Assembly (NCBI RefSeq): GCF_004348975.1 | Contig: NZ_SMFP01000010.1 | Location: forward strand, 62,001 to 126,000 | DNA: 64,000 nt | Direction: 5' to 3' | From: Antarcticimicrobium sediminis | GTDB lineage: Bacteria; Pseudomonadota; Alphaproteobacteria; Rhodobacterales; Rhodobacteraceae | Part shown: in pieces, positions 55,037 through 63,494 of the stretch | Layout: each line of letters begins with the position of its first letter | How positions within the stretch are numbered: position 1 is the stretch's first letter | Position numbers and translations under genes: made by a program | Notes under the pieces: generated by a model | What the model was told of the DNA's origin: nothing | Databases searched by the model: none | The model's input: only the letters and a program-made list of their open reading frames with translations

Positions 55037-55785
55037 GCGGCATTCCCTTCGTCGTGGCCTTGGGGCGTGGGGGCCAGCGGGCGCACGGTCTTGGCGCGAC
55101 GGATCAGCCAGGCGACCCCGATCAGGTCATAGATGCCGACCAGCGCGCGTTGAAAGTTGTTGTATTTCGAGGTGCCGCCGCCGCGTTCGCGATGGGTGAC
55201 GTCCTCATGTGCGACCTGCCAGCCGTCGCGCGAAAACAGCGCCGGCAGATAACGGTGCATGTGGTTGAAAAACGGCAGCGCCAGAAAGGCGTCGCGGCGA
55301 AACGCCTTGAGCCCGCAACCGGTGTCGCGGGTGTGATCGTTCAGCATCCACGCCCGCAGCCCGTTGGCGAGGCGCGAGGCGATCTTTTTCGACCAGGTGT
55401 CCTGACGTTTGACCCGCTGACCGGCCACCAGCCCCAGATCGGCCGGCGCGTCGGGGGCGAGCAGGGGCGCCACCAGTTTGGGGATCTCTGACGGCGGGTT
55501 CTGCATGTCGCCGTCCAGCGTGCAGATCACCCGGCCATGGGCGGCCAGAACGCCGCTGTGGACCGCTGCCGACTGACCGCCGGCATGCGGGTGTTGCACC
55601 AGCCGCAGCCAAGGATAGTCGGCCTGCATCTCACGGATCAGCCTTGCGGTGTCGTCGGAAGAGCCGTCATCGACAAGGATCAGTTCCTTGTCGGTCAGCC
55701 CGGCACAGGCGCTGTCGATCTCGCGCACCAAGGGGATGACGTTCTCCGCCTCGTTATGCATGGGAATTACGATGGAAAGCTGCAT
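55033..55785 (-). CDS. family 2 glycosyltransferase (dolichol-phosphate-mannose/ArnC type)
   Basis: This 250-residue protein begins MQLSIVIPMHNEAENVIPLV, carries the sugar-nucleotide binding VDDGSSDDT and the catalytic DGDMQNPP motifs, and the conserved GCGLKAFRRDAF. No C-terminal transmembrane pair is seen, unlike ArnC, although KYNNFQRALVGIYDLIGVAWLI may be membrane-associated. It would transfer a sugar from a nucleotide to undecaprenyl phosphate. ATG at 55785 is the standard family start. First gene of the operon. Confidence 0.9.
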   Translation of the reverse strand: MQLSIVIPMHNEAENVIPLVREIDSACAGLTDKELILVDDGSSDDTARLIREMQADYPWLRLVQHPHAGGQSAAVHSGVLAAHGRVICTLDGDMQNPPSEIPKLVAPLLAPDAPADLGLVAGQRVKRQDTWSKKIASRLANGLRAWMLNDHTRDTGCGLKAFRRDAFLALPFFNHMHRYLPALFSRDGWQVAHEDVTHRERGGGTSKYNNFQRALVGIYDLIGVAWLIRRAKTVRPLAPTPQGHDEGNAA

Positions 55786-55988
55786 GGTCACGGGTCCGCC
55801 GCGTCGCGTTTCATTTCTTCGACCGAGTATAACGGGCGAAACGGGCGATTGCACGGATCTGTCCGGCGTGAGGGCATCCCTGCTGGGGATCCGTCGCCGG
55901 GCATGCGCAAGCCCGTTTGTCCGCTGCGCTCCGGTCGGGCTTCAATACACTTTCGCGGCGATTGTTCAACGGGAATATGGCGGGCATG

Positions 55989-57122
55989 TCAGGCTGCCAC
56001 CCGGTCGCGGTGCAACAGCAGGCGCATCGGACGCCCGGCCAGACGCAGGAACAGCGCCGCCAAAATCAGCCCCGCCAGACTGGGCATATACAGAACCCAC
56101 CACATCTGTGGCCGTTCCGTCACGATCGGGGTCGCGAATCCGCGCAGCGCTTCGAGCACCAACAGGATGGCGAAGGCCCCCAGCACCTGCGGCCAGAGGC
56201 CAAAGCGCGAAAATCCGCCCAGCATCAGCGTGGCATAGCCGACCAGCGGCGTGGCGATGCAAATGAGGATCCATGCCAGCCGCTCGTGCAGTTCTTCGGC
56301 GATCTGGCCGTCGGAATATCCGTTCTCGTCGCGAATCTGCACCCGGGCCGCGGGGCTGATCAGCTCGAGCGTGGGAATGCCGCGGATGTTGCGGGCCAGA
56401 TCCGCGCGACCGGCAGCCATTGCGCTGATGTCATAGGAAAAATCGTCGAATACCGTTGTGGAAAGGGTGTTGCCTTTTGCATCGAAGCGCAGCGCCATCC
56501 CCTGGACCATCACCAGGTTGATCCGCGCCTCGTCGCGCACCAGAAAGGCCCGCGCGCCGGTATAGGTGATCGGGTAGGCGGGATCGCGCCGATCCGACAG
56601 GAACACGTCATTGAGCGTGCCGTCGGTGTCGATCTTGCCGATATAGAAGGTGACGCCGCTGGCCGGGTGCATGAAGCTGCCCTCGTTCAGCAGCTGCGCG
56701 GTGACATCGCGCGACACCTCGGCCTGGCGCAGCTCCAGCTTCTGGATCGAGGCGGGGCGCAGATAGGTGGTCAGGACCGCCATCATCATCGCCGCGACCA
56801 GCCCAAAGTACAGCACCGGCCGCCCCAGCCGTAGCGGGCTGGCGCCAGTGGCCAGCATCACCGTCATCTCGCTGTCGCGGCTTAGCCGGTTGGTGGCATA
56901 GACCGCCGCGCCGAAGGTCGCCATCGGCATCACCGTGCGGATCAGGGTGGGCAGCGACAGGGCGGTGAATTCAAGGAACACCAGCGCCGACTGGCCGCCG
57001 CCGATCAGCTTGTCGAACAGGCTGACCGAGCGGGAAATCCACAGCACGCCCACCAGCACCAACAGGAAGAACGAGAGCAGCACCAGAAGCTGGCGCAGAA
57101 CATATCCGTCAAATCTTGCCAT
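55989..57122 (-). CDS. lptF: LPS export permease LptF (YjgP/YjgQ family)
   Basis: This 377-residue protein has three N-terminal and three C-terminal membrane segments around a large periplasmic jellyroll domain. The starting MARFDGYVLRQLLVLLSFFL and SALVFLEFTALSLPTLIRTV match LptF of alphaproteobacteria. It forms an LPS-extracting ABC transporter with LptG and LptB. Its usual neighbour lptG is not adjacent; the divergent gene is a GMC oxidoreductase, and the next gene downstream on its strand is the GT2 gene. Confidence 0.87.
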   Translation of the reverse strand: MARFDGYVLRQLLVLLSFFLLVLVGVLWISRSVSLFDKLIGGGQSALVFLEFTALSLPTLIRTVMPMATFGAAVYATNRLSRDSEMTVMLATGASPLRLGRPVLYFGLVAAMMMAVLTTYLRPASIQKLELRQAEVSRDVTAQLLNEGSFMHPASGVTFYIGKIDTDGTLNDVFLSDRRDPAYPITYTGARAFLVRDEARINLVMVQGMALRFDAKGNTLSTTVFDDFSYDISAMAAGRADLARNIRGIPTLELISPAARVQIRDENGYSDGQIAEELHERLAWILICIATPLVGYATLMLGGFSRFGLWPQVLGAFAILLVLEALRGFATPIVTERPQMWWVLYMPSLAGLILAALFLRLAGRPMRLLLHRDRVAA

Positions 57123-57259
57123 TTCTCTCCCGCAGGCGCTGCGCTCGCGGACCATATTGCAGTTGCCGCGCCGTTGGAACCGCAATTTGGTCGCTCTGGG
57201 CTGGACCCCGGACGCCACGTGACACAATATCCGCGCAAACCGGACAGAGGGGATACGGC

Positions 57260-58849
57260 GTGAGCGGGCAGGACTATGATTACATTATTGTTGGCGGGGG
57301 CAGCGCGGGCTGCGTCCTGGCCAATCGGCTGAGCGAGGACCGCGATATGCGTGTGCTGCTGCTGGAGGCCGGCGGTCGCGACAATTACCACTGGATCCAT
57401 ATCCCGGTCGGCTATCTCTACTGCATCGGCAATCCGCGCACCGACTGGTGTTTCAAGACCCGGCCCGAACCGGGATTGAACGGGCGCAGCCTGGGCTATC
57501 CGCGCGGCAAGGTGCTGGGCGGCTGCTCGTCGATCAACGGGATGCTGTATATGCGGGGGCAGGCCCGCGACTATGACACCTGGCGTCAGCTGGGCTGTAC
57601 CGGCTGGGGCTGGGACGATGTGCTGCCCTATTTTCTGAAATCCGAGGATCACCATGCCGGGGCTTCGGAGGATCATGGCGCGGGCGGCGAATGGCGGGTT
57701 GAGAAACAGCGCCTGCGGTGGGACATTCTGGACGATGTGGCCGACGCCTTCGAGGCCACAGGGATTCCCCGGCGCGATGATTTCAACACCGGCGACAATT
57801 TCGGGGTGAACTATTTCGAGGTGAACCAGCGCAACGGGTGGCGTTGGAGCACCGCCAAGGGGTTCCTGTCCCCGGTGCGCGAGCGGGCCAACCTGACGGT
57901 GCGCACCCATGCGCAATGCGCGCGCGTCACCTTCGAGGGGCGCCGCGCCACCGGCGTTGAACTGATCGATGGCGAAAAACTGCACGCCCGGCACGAGGTG
58001 ATCCTGTCGGCGGGCGCTGTCGGGTCGCCGCAACTGTTGCAATTGTCCGGGATCGGATCCGGCACGCTGTTACAGCAGCACGGGATCGAGGTGGTGCATG
58101 AGTCGCCCGAGGTGGGGGCCAACCTTCAGGATCATCTGCAATTGCGCTGTGCCTACAAGGTGACGGGGGCCAAGACGCTGAACACGCTGTCGGCCTCGCT
58201 TTGGGGCAAGGCCAAGATCGGGCTGGAATATGCGCTGTTCCGCTCTGGTCCGATGTCGATGGCGCCAAGCCAGCTGGGCGGTTTCGCCTATTCCTCGCCG
58301 GATCTGGAGACGCCGGATCTGGAATACCACGTGCAGCCGCTGTCGCTGCCGGCCTTCGGTCAGGAGTTGGATGATTTCCCGGCGGTGACCGCCAGCGTTT
58401 GCCATCTGCGGCCCGCAAGCCGTGGTCATGTGTCGATCGTGTCGCAAGACCCCACTGCTGCGCCGGAGATTGCACCGAACTACCTTGCGGAGGAATCTGA
58501 CCGGCGGGTGGCCGCCAAGGCGATCCGGCTGACGCGGCAGGTGATGACGGCGGAGCCGCTGGCAAAGTACAGGCCGGAAGAGGTTCGTCCCGGCCCCGAC
58601 TATCAAAGCGAAGAGGATCTGATGCGCGCCGCCGGTGATGTGGGCACGACGATCTTTCATCCCGTCGGCACGGCGCGGATGGGTGCGGATGCGGGCGCGG
58701 TGGTCGATCCGGAGTGTCGGGTGAACGGGATCGAGGGGCTGCGGGTAGTGGATGCCTCGGTGATGCCGCGGATCACCTCGGGCAATACCAATTCGCCGAC
58801 CATCATGATCGCTGAAAAGATCTCTGACATGATCCGCGCCGCGCGCTGA
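57260..58849 (+). CDS. GMC family oxidoreductase (choline/alcohol dehydrogenase type)
   Basis: This 529-residue flavoprotein begins with a GTG (VSGQDYDYIIVGGGSAGCVL), the ADP-binding beta-alpha-beta fold for FAD. Further GMC signatures are YPRGKVLGGCSSINGMLYMRG and HPVGTARMG, with the conserved DASVMPRITSGNTNSPTIMI near the C-terminus. Substrate could be choline or another alcohol; no betaine genes (betB, betI) are near, so I do not call it betA. AGAGGGGAT precedes the start. Confidence 0.88.
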   Translation: MSGQDYDYIIVGGGSAGCVLANRLSEDRDMRVLLLEAGGRDNYHWIHIPVGYLYCIGNPRTDWCFKTRPEPGLNGRSLGYPRGKVLGGCSSINGMLYMRGQARDYDTWRQLGCTGWGWDDVLPYFLKSEDHHAGASEDHGAGGEWRVEKQRLRWDILDDVADAFEATGIPRRDDFNTGDNFGVNYFEVNQRNGWRWSTAKGFLSPVRERANLTVRTHAQCARVTFEGRRATGVELIDGEKLHARHEVILSAGAVGSPQLLQLSGIGSGTLLQQHGIEVVHESPEVGANLQDHLQLRCAYKVTGAKTLNTLSASLWGKAKIGLEYALFRSGPMSMAPSQLGGFAYSSPDLETPDLEYHVQPLSLPAFGQELDDFPAVTASVCHLRPASRGHVSIVSQDPTAAPEIAPNYLAEESDRRVAAKAIRLTRQVMTAEPLAKYRPEEVRPGPDYQSEEDLMRAAGDVGTTIFHPVGTARMGADAGAVVDPECRVNGIEGLRVVDASVMPRITSGNTNSPTIMIAEKISDMIRAAR

Positions 58850-58872
58850 ACAGGCGCAGGCCCGGCAAAGGG

Positions 58873-58908
58873 GCGGCAGCGGGGCAAGAGACCGCCCCGC
58901 TGCCGCTT
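58873..58908. terminator. bidirectional terminator between GMC gene and ask
   Basis: GCGGCAGCGGGGC and GCCCCGCTGCCGC form a perfect 13-bp stem with an 8-nt loop, followed by TTCAATC. It lies between convergent stops. Confidence 0.65.
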
Positions 58909-58918
58909 CAATCTGCGC

Positions 58919-60418
58919 TCAGCTCGCGTTGCTGAGCTGAAACTCGGTCTCGGGAGCCTGTTTCGGCGGCAGCGCCCGTTTCATCGGGATCGGGGCCTTG
59001 CCTTGGGATTTCGGCGTTTCGATCAAGGCACGGTGCAGCGCCTTGATCGCCTTGACGCGGTCGTCCTTGGCTATCAGGAATTGCACATCGACGCTGCCCG
59101 GCAAGTGTTGCACAGCCAGCGGCGTGATCTGCGCGGCCTGCAAGGCGGCAAGCCCGGACTGGGCGGCGTTCAGCCCGCTCAGGTCACGCCCGATGACCGA
59201 CACCAGCGCCAGCCCCTGAACGGTGACATCGGCATTGGGAAAACGATCGATCAGATCCCGCTCGGACCGGCGCACCGCCTTGAGCGGCGCGGCCAGATAG
59301 TGGGTGATCGTATTGGCGTTGGTGCCCTTGGACACGATATGCACCTTGTGGCGGGCCAGAATCTCCAGCACGCTTTGATCATAGCCTTTGACGCCGACCA
59401 TGTCCTGTTCGAACAGCGACAGCGCATAGGTGTCCAGCCCGGTGACGATTTCCGCCGCAGGTGTCTTGGCCGGGGCGTCGTCGATCAGTGTGCCGGGATC
59501 GCCGGGTTCGAACGCATTGGTCACCCGCAGCGCGATGCCTGCCTTGCGCAGGGTCTTGGCCGCATTGGGGTGGATCGCCTCCATCCCGAGGTTCGACAAT
59601 TGGTCGGCCACGTCGTAATTGGTGTGCCCCAGTTTGCGCACGGCCTCTTCGCCCACCAGCATCGGGTCGGCTGAAGAAAGGTGGAATTCCTTGTGGATGA
59701 TCGCCTCGTTCGCCTGTGTCAGCGCGGCGATATTGGAGAATGTCACCTCGGAATAGCCACGGTCGAATTCGCGCATCAGCCCTTCGCTGCACTGGGCATA
59801 GCCGGTGACGATGGGCAGTTCGGACGCGAGGTCGACCTGCTCCAGCCCGGCGAGGATCCGCTCTTTCAGGCTGTGTTCCTTTTCGTCGCGCCAGCCGCTG
59901 AGATCGACAAAGCGCGCGTTCACACCGGCGCGTTGCAGCAGCAGCGTGGTGACAAAGGCGGAATGCGCCTCGCCCAGACCCGAAAGCAGTTCGCGGATCA
60001 CCATCATGTGGGTCGATAGGCGGAAATGGCCATAGGAGCAGAGCCGCCGCAGGTCGAACAGGCACGAGCGCGCGCCCTCGATCCTTTCGCGCACGAACTC
60101 GTCGGCGGCGGTCAGGTCGGCACCGTGATCCAGCACAGCGCTGTGCGCCTCGCGCATGGCATCCGCCACGCGGGTCAGCCCATCAAGCCAGTCATGGCCG
60201 TTGTCGTCATTGGCAAACAGGGCGTAGACACCGGGCGTACCGGTCTTCTTGTGCTCCAGCAGCAGGTTGGTGATACCGCCGAAGGCAGAGACCACGAAAA
60301 TGCGGCGATACAGATCGCTGCCCGACCGTGTGCCGATGAAAAGCGTATCGCGCAGGGTGCGGATACGGCTCATGGAAGTGCCGCCGATTTTCTCGACGGT
60401 GTGCTTTGGAAAATTCAC
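58919..60418 (-). CDS. ask: ectoine-specific aspartate kinase Ask_Ect
   Basis: This 499-residue aspartokinase starts with HTVEKIGGTSMSRIRTLRDT, the kinase phosphate-binding motif. It has the substrate-binding region GYAQCSEGLMREFDRGYSEVTFSN and a C-terminal ACT-type region. It phosphorylates aspartate at the head of ectoine synthesis. Ectoine-linked Ask avoids normal amino-acid feedback inhibition in studied species. It lies 58 bp downstream of ectC in ectABC-ask order. Confidence 0.93.
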   Translation of the reverse strand: MNFPKHTVEKIGGTSMSRIRTLRDTLFIGTRSGSDLYRRIFVVSAFGGITNLLLEHKKTGTPGVYALFANDDNGHDWLDGLTRVADAMREAHSAVLDHGADLTAADEFVRERIEGARSCLFDLRRLCSYGHFRLSTHMMVIRELLSGLGEAHSAFVTTLLLQRAGVNARFVDLSGWRDEKEHSLKERILAGLEQVDLASELPIVTGYAQCSEGLMREFDRGYSEVTFSNIAALTQANEAIIHKEFHLSSADPMLVGEEAVRKLGHTNYDVADQLSNLGMEAIHPNAAKTLRKAGIALRVTNAFEPGDPGTLIDDAPAKTPAAEIVTGLDTYALSLFEQDMVGVKGYDQSVLEILARHKVHIVSKGTNANTITHYLAAPLKAVRRSERDLIDRFPNADVTVQGLALVSVIGRDLSGLNAAQSGLAALQAAQITPLAVQHLPGSVDVQFLIAKDDRVKAIKALHRALIETPKSQGKAPIPMKRALPPKQAPETEFQLSNAS

Positions 60419-60476
60419 GAGGGGAATTACCCGGCGGGATGCGCCGGGCCTCCTGTTCTGTCTTTGGAAAGATGGA

Positions 60477-60869
60477 TCAGGCCGATTCCAACGCGTAGGA
60501 ACCGTCGGCCTGATGCACCTCGTTGCCCGTAACGGGCGGATTGAAGACGCAGGCCATCACCAGTTCTTCTTCGGCGCGCAGGATGTGCTTGTCATGCGCG
60601 TTCAGCGCATACATCACGCCCGGCTTGATCTCATGGGTCTCGCCGGTGGCCAGATCGGTGATCGAGCCCTTGCCCTGCATGCAATAGACGCTCTCGAAGT
60701 GGTTCTTGTAGTGGAACGTATGCTCTGAACCGGCCTCAAGGAAGGTGATGTGGAACGAAAACCCCATGCCGTCCTCGGCCAGCAACATCCGGACCGAAGA
60801 CCACTTCGCGTCCGAGACCACGCGCTCGGGTTGGGTTTTGGTGATTTCGCTAAAGTCGCGTACGATCAT
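60477..60869 (-). CDS. ectC: L-ectoine synthase
   Basis: This 130-residue cupin-type enzyme closes the ring of N-gamma-acetyl-diaminobutyrate to give ectoine. The cupin signature [20 protein letters not shown] and the conserved [22 protein letters not shown] are present. It starts 6 bp after ectB. Length is normal. No ectoine hydroxylase (ectD) follows, so hydroxyectoine is not indicated by this window. Confidence 0.96.
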   Translation of the reverse strand: MIVRDFSEITKTQPERVVSDAKWSSVRMLLAEDGMGFSFHITFLEAGSEHTFHYKNHFESVYCMQGKGSITDLATGETHEIKPGVMYALNAHDKHILRAEEELVMACVFNPPVTGNEVHQADGSYALESA

Positions 60870-60875
60870 CGGTGC

Positions 60876-62171
60876 TTACTCCGCTGCAATGCTTTTGGTT
60901 TCTTCGGACAGGATCTCGCGCGCCGCCTCCAGCAGGATGGTCAGCCCCTTGCGGAAGGTGGCCTCCGGCGTGGTGAGGGGGGCAAGAACCTTGATGACTT
61001 CATCCTCGGAGCCCGAGGTCTCGATGACAAGCCCCTTGCCAAAGGCGCGGGCGCAGATCCGGCGGGCCAGATCGCCCGAGCCGACATCAACGCCCAGCAT
61101 CAGGCCACGTCCTTTCAGCCGCGCTCCGGGGATCATCCGGGCCAGTTGACCCAATGCGGTGGTCACGATCATCGACTTTGTCGCCAGACTTTGCTGGAAC
61201 GTGTCATCGGCCCAGAATTTCTCGATCGCGACGCGGGCGGTGACAAAGGCGTGGGTGTTGCCGCGGAACGTCCCGTTATGCTCGGCCGGGCCGAACACGT
61301 CATACTCTGGACGCACCAGCGTCAGCGCCATCGGCAGGCCAAAGCCCGAGATCGATTTCGCCATGGTCACGATATCGGGCATCACCCCCATCGACTCGAA
61401 CGAGAAGAAGCTGCCGGTGCGGCCGCACCCGGCCTGAATGTCGTCAACGATCAGCAGCGCGCCGAATTCCTTGGCCAGATCGGCCACGCGCTTGATCCAT
61501 TCCGGGCGCGCCGCGTTCAGGCCACCTTCGCCCTGCACGGTTTCCAGCAGGATCGCCGCCGGTGCGTCGATGCCGCTGGAGGTGTCGCGCAGCATCGCTT
61601 CGAGGAAGTCGGCGGAGTCGGTGCTGTCGCCGAAATAGCGATCAAACGGCATCCGAGTGACGCCGTGCAACTCGATCCCGGCGCCGCCCCGGTGATAGCC
61701 ATTTCCGGTCGCGGCCAAGGCCCCCAGCGTGACACCGTGAAACCCGTTGGTGAAGGCGACGATATTGGTCCGCCCGGTCACCTTGCGGGCCAGCTTCATC
61801 GCCGCCTCGACGGCATTGGCCCCGGTCGGGCCGGTGAACATCACCCGGTGATCCATGCCGCGCGGCTTCAGGATATGGGTTTCAAACGCCTGAAGAAACG
61901 CGGCCTTGGTATCGGTGTGCAGGTCCAGCGCATGGGCCAGCCCGTCGTTGCTCAGATGTTCGATCAGGGCGGCCTTCATGTCCGGATCGTTGTGGCCATA
62001 GTTCAGCGAGGAACAGCCAGCCAGAAAGTCGATATAGCTGTGTCCCTTGGCATCGGTCATTTCCGAACCCCGGGCCGATGTGAAGACAGTGTCGAAGCTG
62101 CGGCAATAGCTGCGGGCCTCGGATTCGCGGCGTTCAAAGATATTGATGACGGCTGATGTCTTGGTCGACAT
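60876..62171 (-). CDS. ectB: diaminobutyrate--2-oxoglutarate transaminase EctB
   Basis: This 431-residue class III PLP aminotransferase has the catalytic lysine in VTMAKSISGFGLPM, and GPTGANAVEAAMKLARKVTG for cofactor binding. It converts aspartate semialdehyde to 2,4-diaminobutyrate using glutamate. ATG at 62171 (MSTKTSAVINIFERRESE) is preferred over a longer in-frame start; TCTGGAAGGATTACCC is upstream. Confidence 0.96.
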   Translation of the reverse strand: MSTKTSAVINIFERRESEARSYCRSFDTVFTSARGSEMTDAKGHSYIDFLAGCSSLNYGHNDPDMKAALIEHLSNDGLAHALDLHTDTKAAFLQAFETHILKPRGMDHRVMFTGPTGANAVEAAMKLARKVTGRTNIVAFTNGFHGVTLGALAATGNGYHRGGAGIELHGVTRMPFDRYFGDSTDSADFLEAMLRDTSSGIDAPAAILLETVQGEGGLNAARPEWIKRVADLAKEFGALLIVDDIQAGCGRTGSFFSFESMGVMPDIVTMAKSISGFGLPMALTLVRPEYDVFGPAEHNGTFRGNTHAFVTARVAIEKFWADDTFQQSLATKSMIVTTALGQLARMIPGARLKGRGLMLGVDVGSGDLARRICARAFGKGLVIETSGSEDEVIKVLAPLTTPEATFRKGLTILLEAAREILSEETKSIAAE

Positions 62172-62222
62172 GGGTAATCCTTCCAGAAATAACATGGGGA
62201 GCAGGGGCGGGCGCAGCATGGA

Positions 62223-62753
62223 TTACGCCGCTTTCTTCATCCGCTCCGGCAGCTTGATGGTGACCATATGTTCGGTCTCGTGCTGCCCCATGAAGTGATC
62301 GTCTTGCGTAAAGTGAGGTTGCGAGTCGAGCTGGCCGAGCCGGCGTTCGCTGAAGCGGCGGAACAGCGACCAGGACGCTTCGTTGTCGCGGGTGATGGTG
62401 GTTTGCAGGCGGCGCACCTCGGCGCAGTCCTCGCGATCAAGGATATGGCCCAGCATCTTGGTGCCCAGTCCCATGCCGCGCGCCTGTTCAGAGACGGCGA
62501 CCTGCCAGACGAACAATGTATCGGGCGCGCTGGGCATGACATAGGCCGAAACCCAGCCCAGAACGTCGCCATCTTGCTCTGCCACCACGCAGGTGTCGCG
62601 GAAATGATCGCACTGGATCAGGTTGCAATACATGGAGTTCTCATCAAGCGGCTTGCATGCGCGAACAAGATCCCAGATCGCGCCGCCGTCTGCAGAGACA
62701 GGCTTGCGCAGGGTGGGGAGGGTCTTGTGCGGCATGTGTGTTGCCTGGGTCAT
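62223..62753 (-). CDS. ectA: diaminobutyrate acetyltransferase EctA
   Basis: This 176-residue GNAT acetyltransferase carries WQVAVSEQARGMGLGTKML for acetyl-CoA binding and the EctA motif DENSMYCNLIQCDHFRDTC. It acetylates 2,4-diaminobutyrate. It leads the ectABC-ask operon and is divergent from a MarR-type regulator. The exact start is uncertain among several Met codons in the first ten residues. Confidence 0.95.
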   Translation of the reverse strand: MTQATHMPHKTLPTLRKPVSADGGAIWDLVRACKPLDENSMYCNLIQCDHFRDTCVVAEQDGDVLGWVSAYVMPSAPDTLFVWQVAVSEQARGMGLGTKMLGHILDREDCAEVRRLQTTITRDNEASWSLFRRFSERRLGQLDSQPHFTQDDHFMGQHETEHMVTIKLPERMKKAA

Positions 62754-63002
62754 GATGAGTTCTGTTCCTATTTTGCTTCGACTATCTAAGTAACATCTGA
62801 GCCAGAAACTTCAACACGTAAAAGTAAAAACTCATTATACGCGCATAAATGCACCTATTTCCTCTGAATTTTCTTAGTTTCTGCGGGGGTGGATACTTCG
62901 TCTTGATGAATTATGTATTGGATTGTGTCAGGGCTGGAGTGAAGGTATTGAAGCGTTGCTAAGGCTCTGTCATCATTGGATATACTGCACGCTGGAGGGC
63001 GG
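62754..63002. promoter_or_regulatory. AT-rich ectA/MarR intergenic control region
   Basis: This 249-bp gap is clearly richer in A and T than its surroundings. It holds the near-perfect palindrome TTATACGCGCATAA (62835-62848), a possible minus-strand -10 (TTAGAT, 62784-62789) with TTGAAG at 62809-62814 (spacing 19, longer than ideal), and a TATACT at 62981-62986 for the MarR gene. No gene is seen. Confidence 0.45.
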
Positions 63003-63482
63003 ATGGACCGGACCGATATCAGTTTGATCGCCTTGCGGCGGATCCTCAGGGCGACCGAGCTTTATGGTCGCGAGCTGGCGCAGGCGGCCGGGCTGACCGC
63101 GGTTCAGTTCCGGGTGTTGCAGGTTGTCAGCGAGCGCGGGAACTGCACCGCCACCGAGATTTCGCAGCGCATGGGGGTGTCGCAGGCCACTGTCACCTCG
63201 TTGGTGGACAAACTGGTGCGACAGGGCATGGTCGAGCGGCAGCGCTCGGAAAAGGACCGGCGGCAGACCCATATCGTCAAGACCGAAAAGGGGCGCGCCG
63301 CGCTGGCGCGGGCCCCGGACGCGTTGCAGCAACGCTACGTGCGCAAGTTCGAGGCGCTGGAGGATTGGGAGCAATCGATGCTCGTCGCCTCGCTCGAACG
63401 GGTCGCCTCGATGCTGGATGCCGAGGACATTGATGCTTCGCCGGTTCTGGATACCGGCGATTTCACCACCTCTGCAGGCTGA
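63003..63482 (+). CDS. MarR family regulator (EctR-like)
   Basis: This 159-residue winged-helix protein has the MarR core CTATEISQRMGVSQATVTSL and LVRQGMVERQRSEKDRRQTH. Divergence from ectABC-ask and its size agree with EctR-type repressors of ectoine operons, but EctR function is inferred from position. GGAGG precedes the ATG at 63003; a TTG at 62976 is in frame but lacks such a site. Confidence 0.88.
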   Translation: MDRTDISLIALRRILRATELYGRELAQAAGLTAVQFRVLQVVSERGNCTATEISQRMGVSQATVTSLVDKLVRQGMVERQRSEKDRRQTHIVKTEKGRAALARAPDALQQRYVRKFEALEDWEQSMLVASLERVASMLDAEDIDASPVLDTGDFTTSAG

Positions 63483-63494
63483 GGGCGCGCGCCC

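Noticed and set aside
57260-58849. GMC oxidoreductase as choline dehydrogenase BetA of a betaine pathway linked to ectoine
   Set aside because: No betB, betI or choline transporter is nearby, and GMC sequence motifs alone do not set the substrate.
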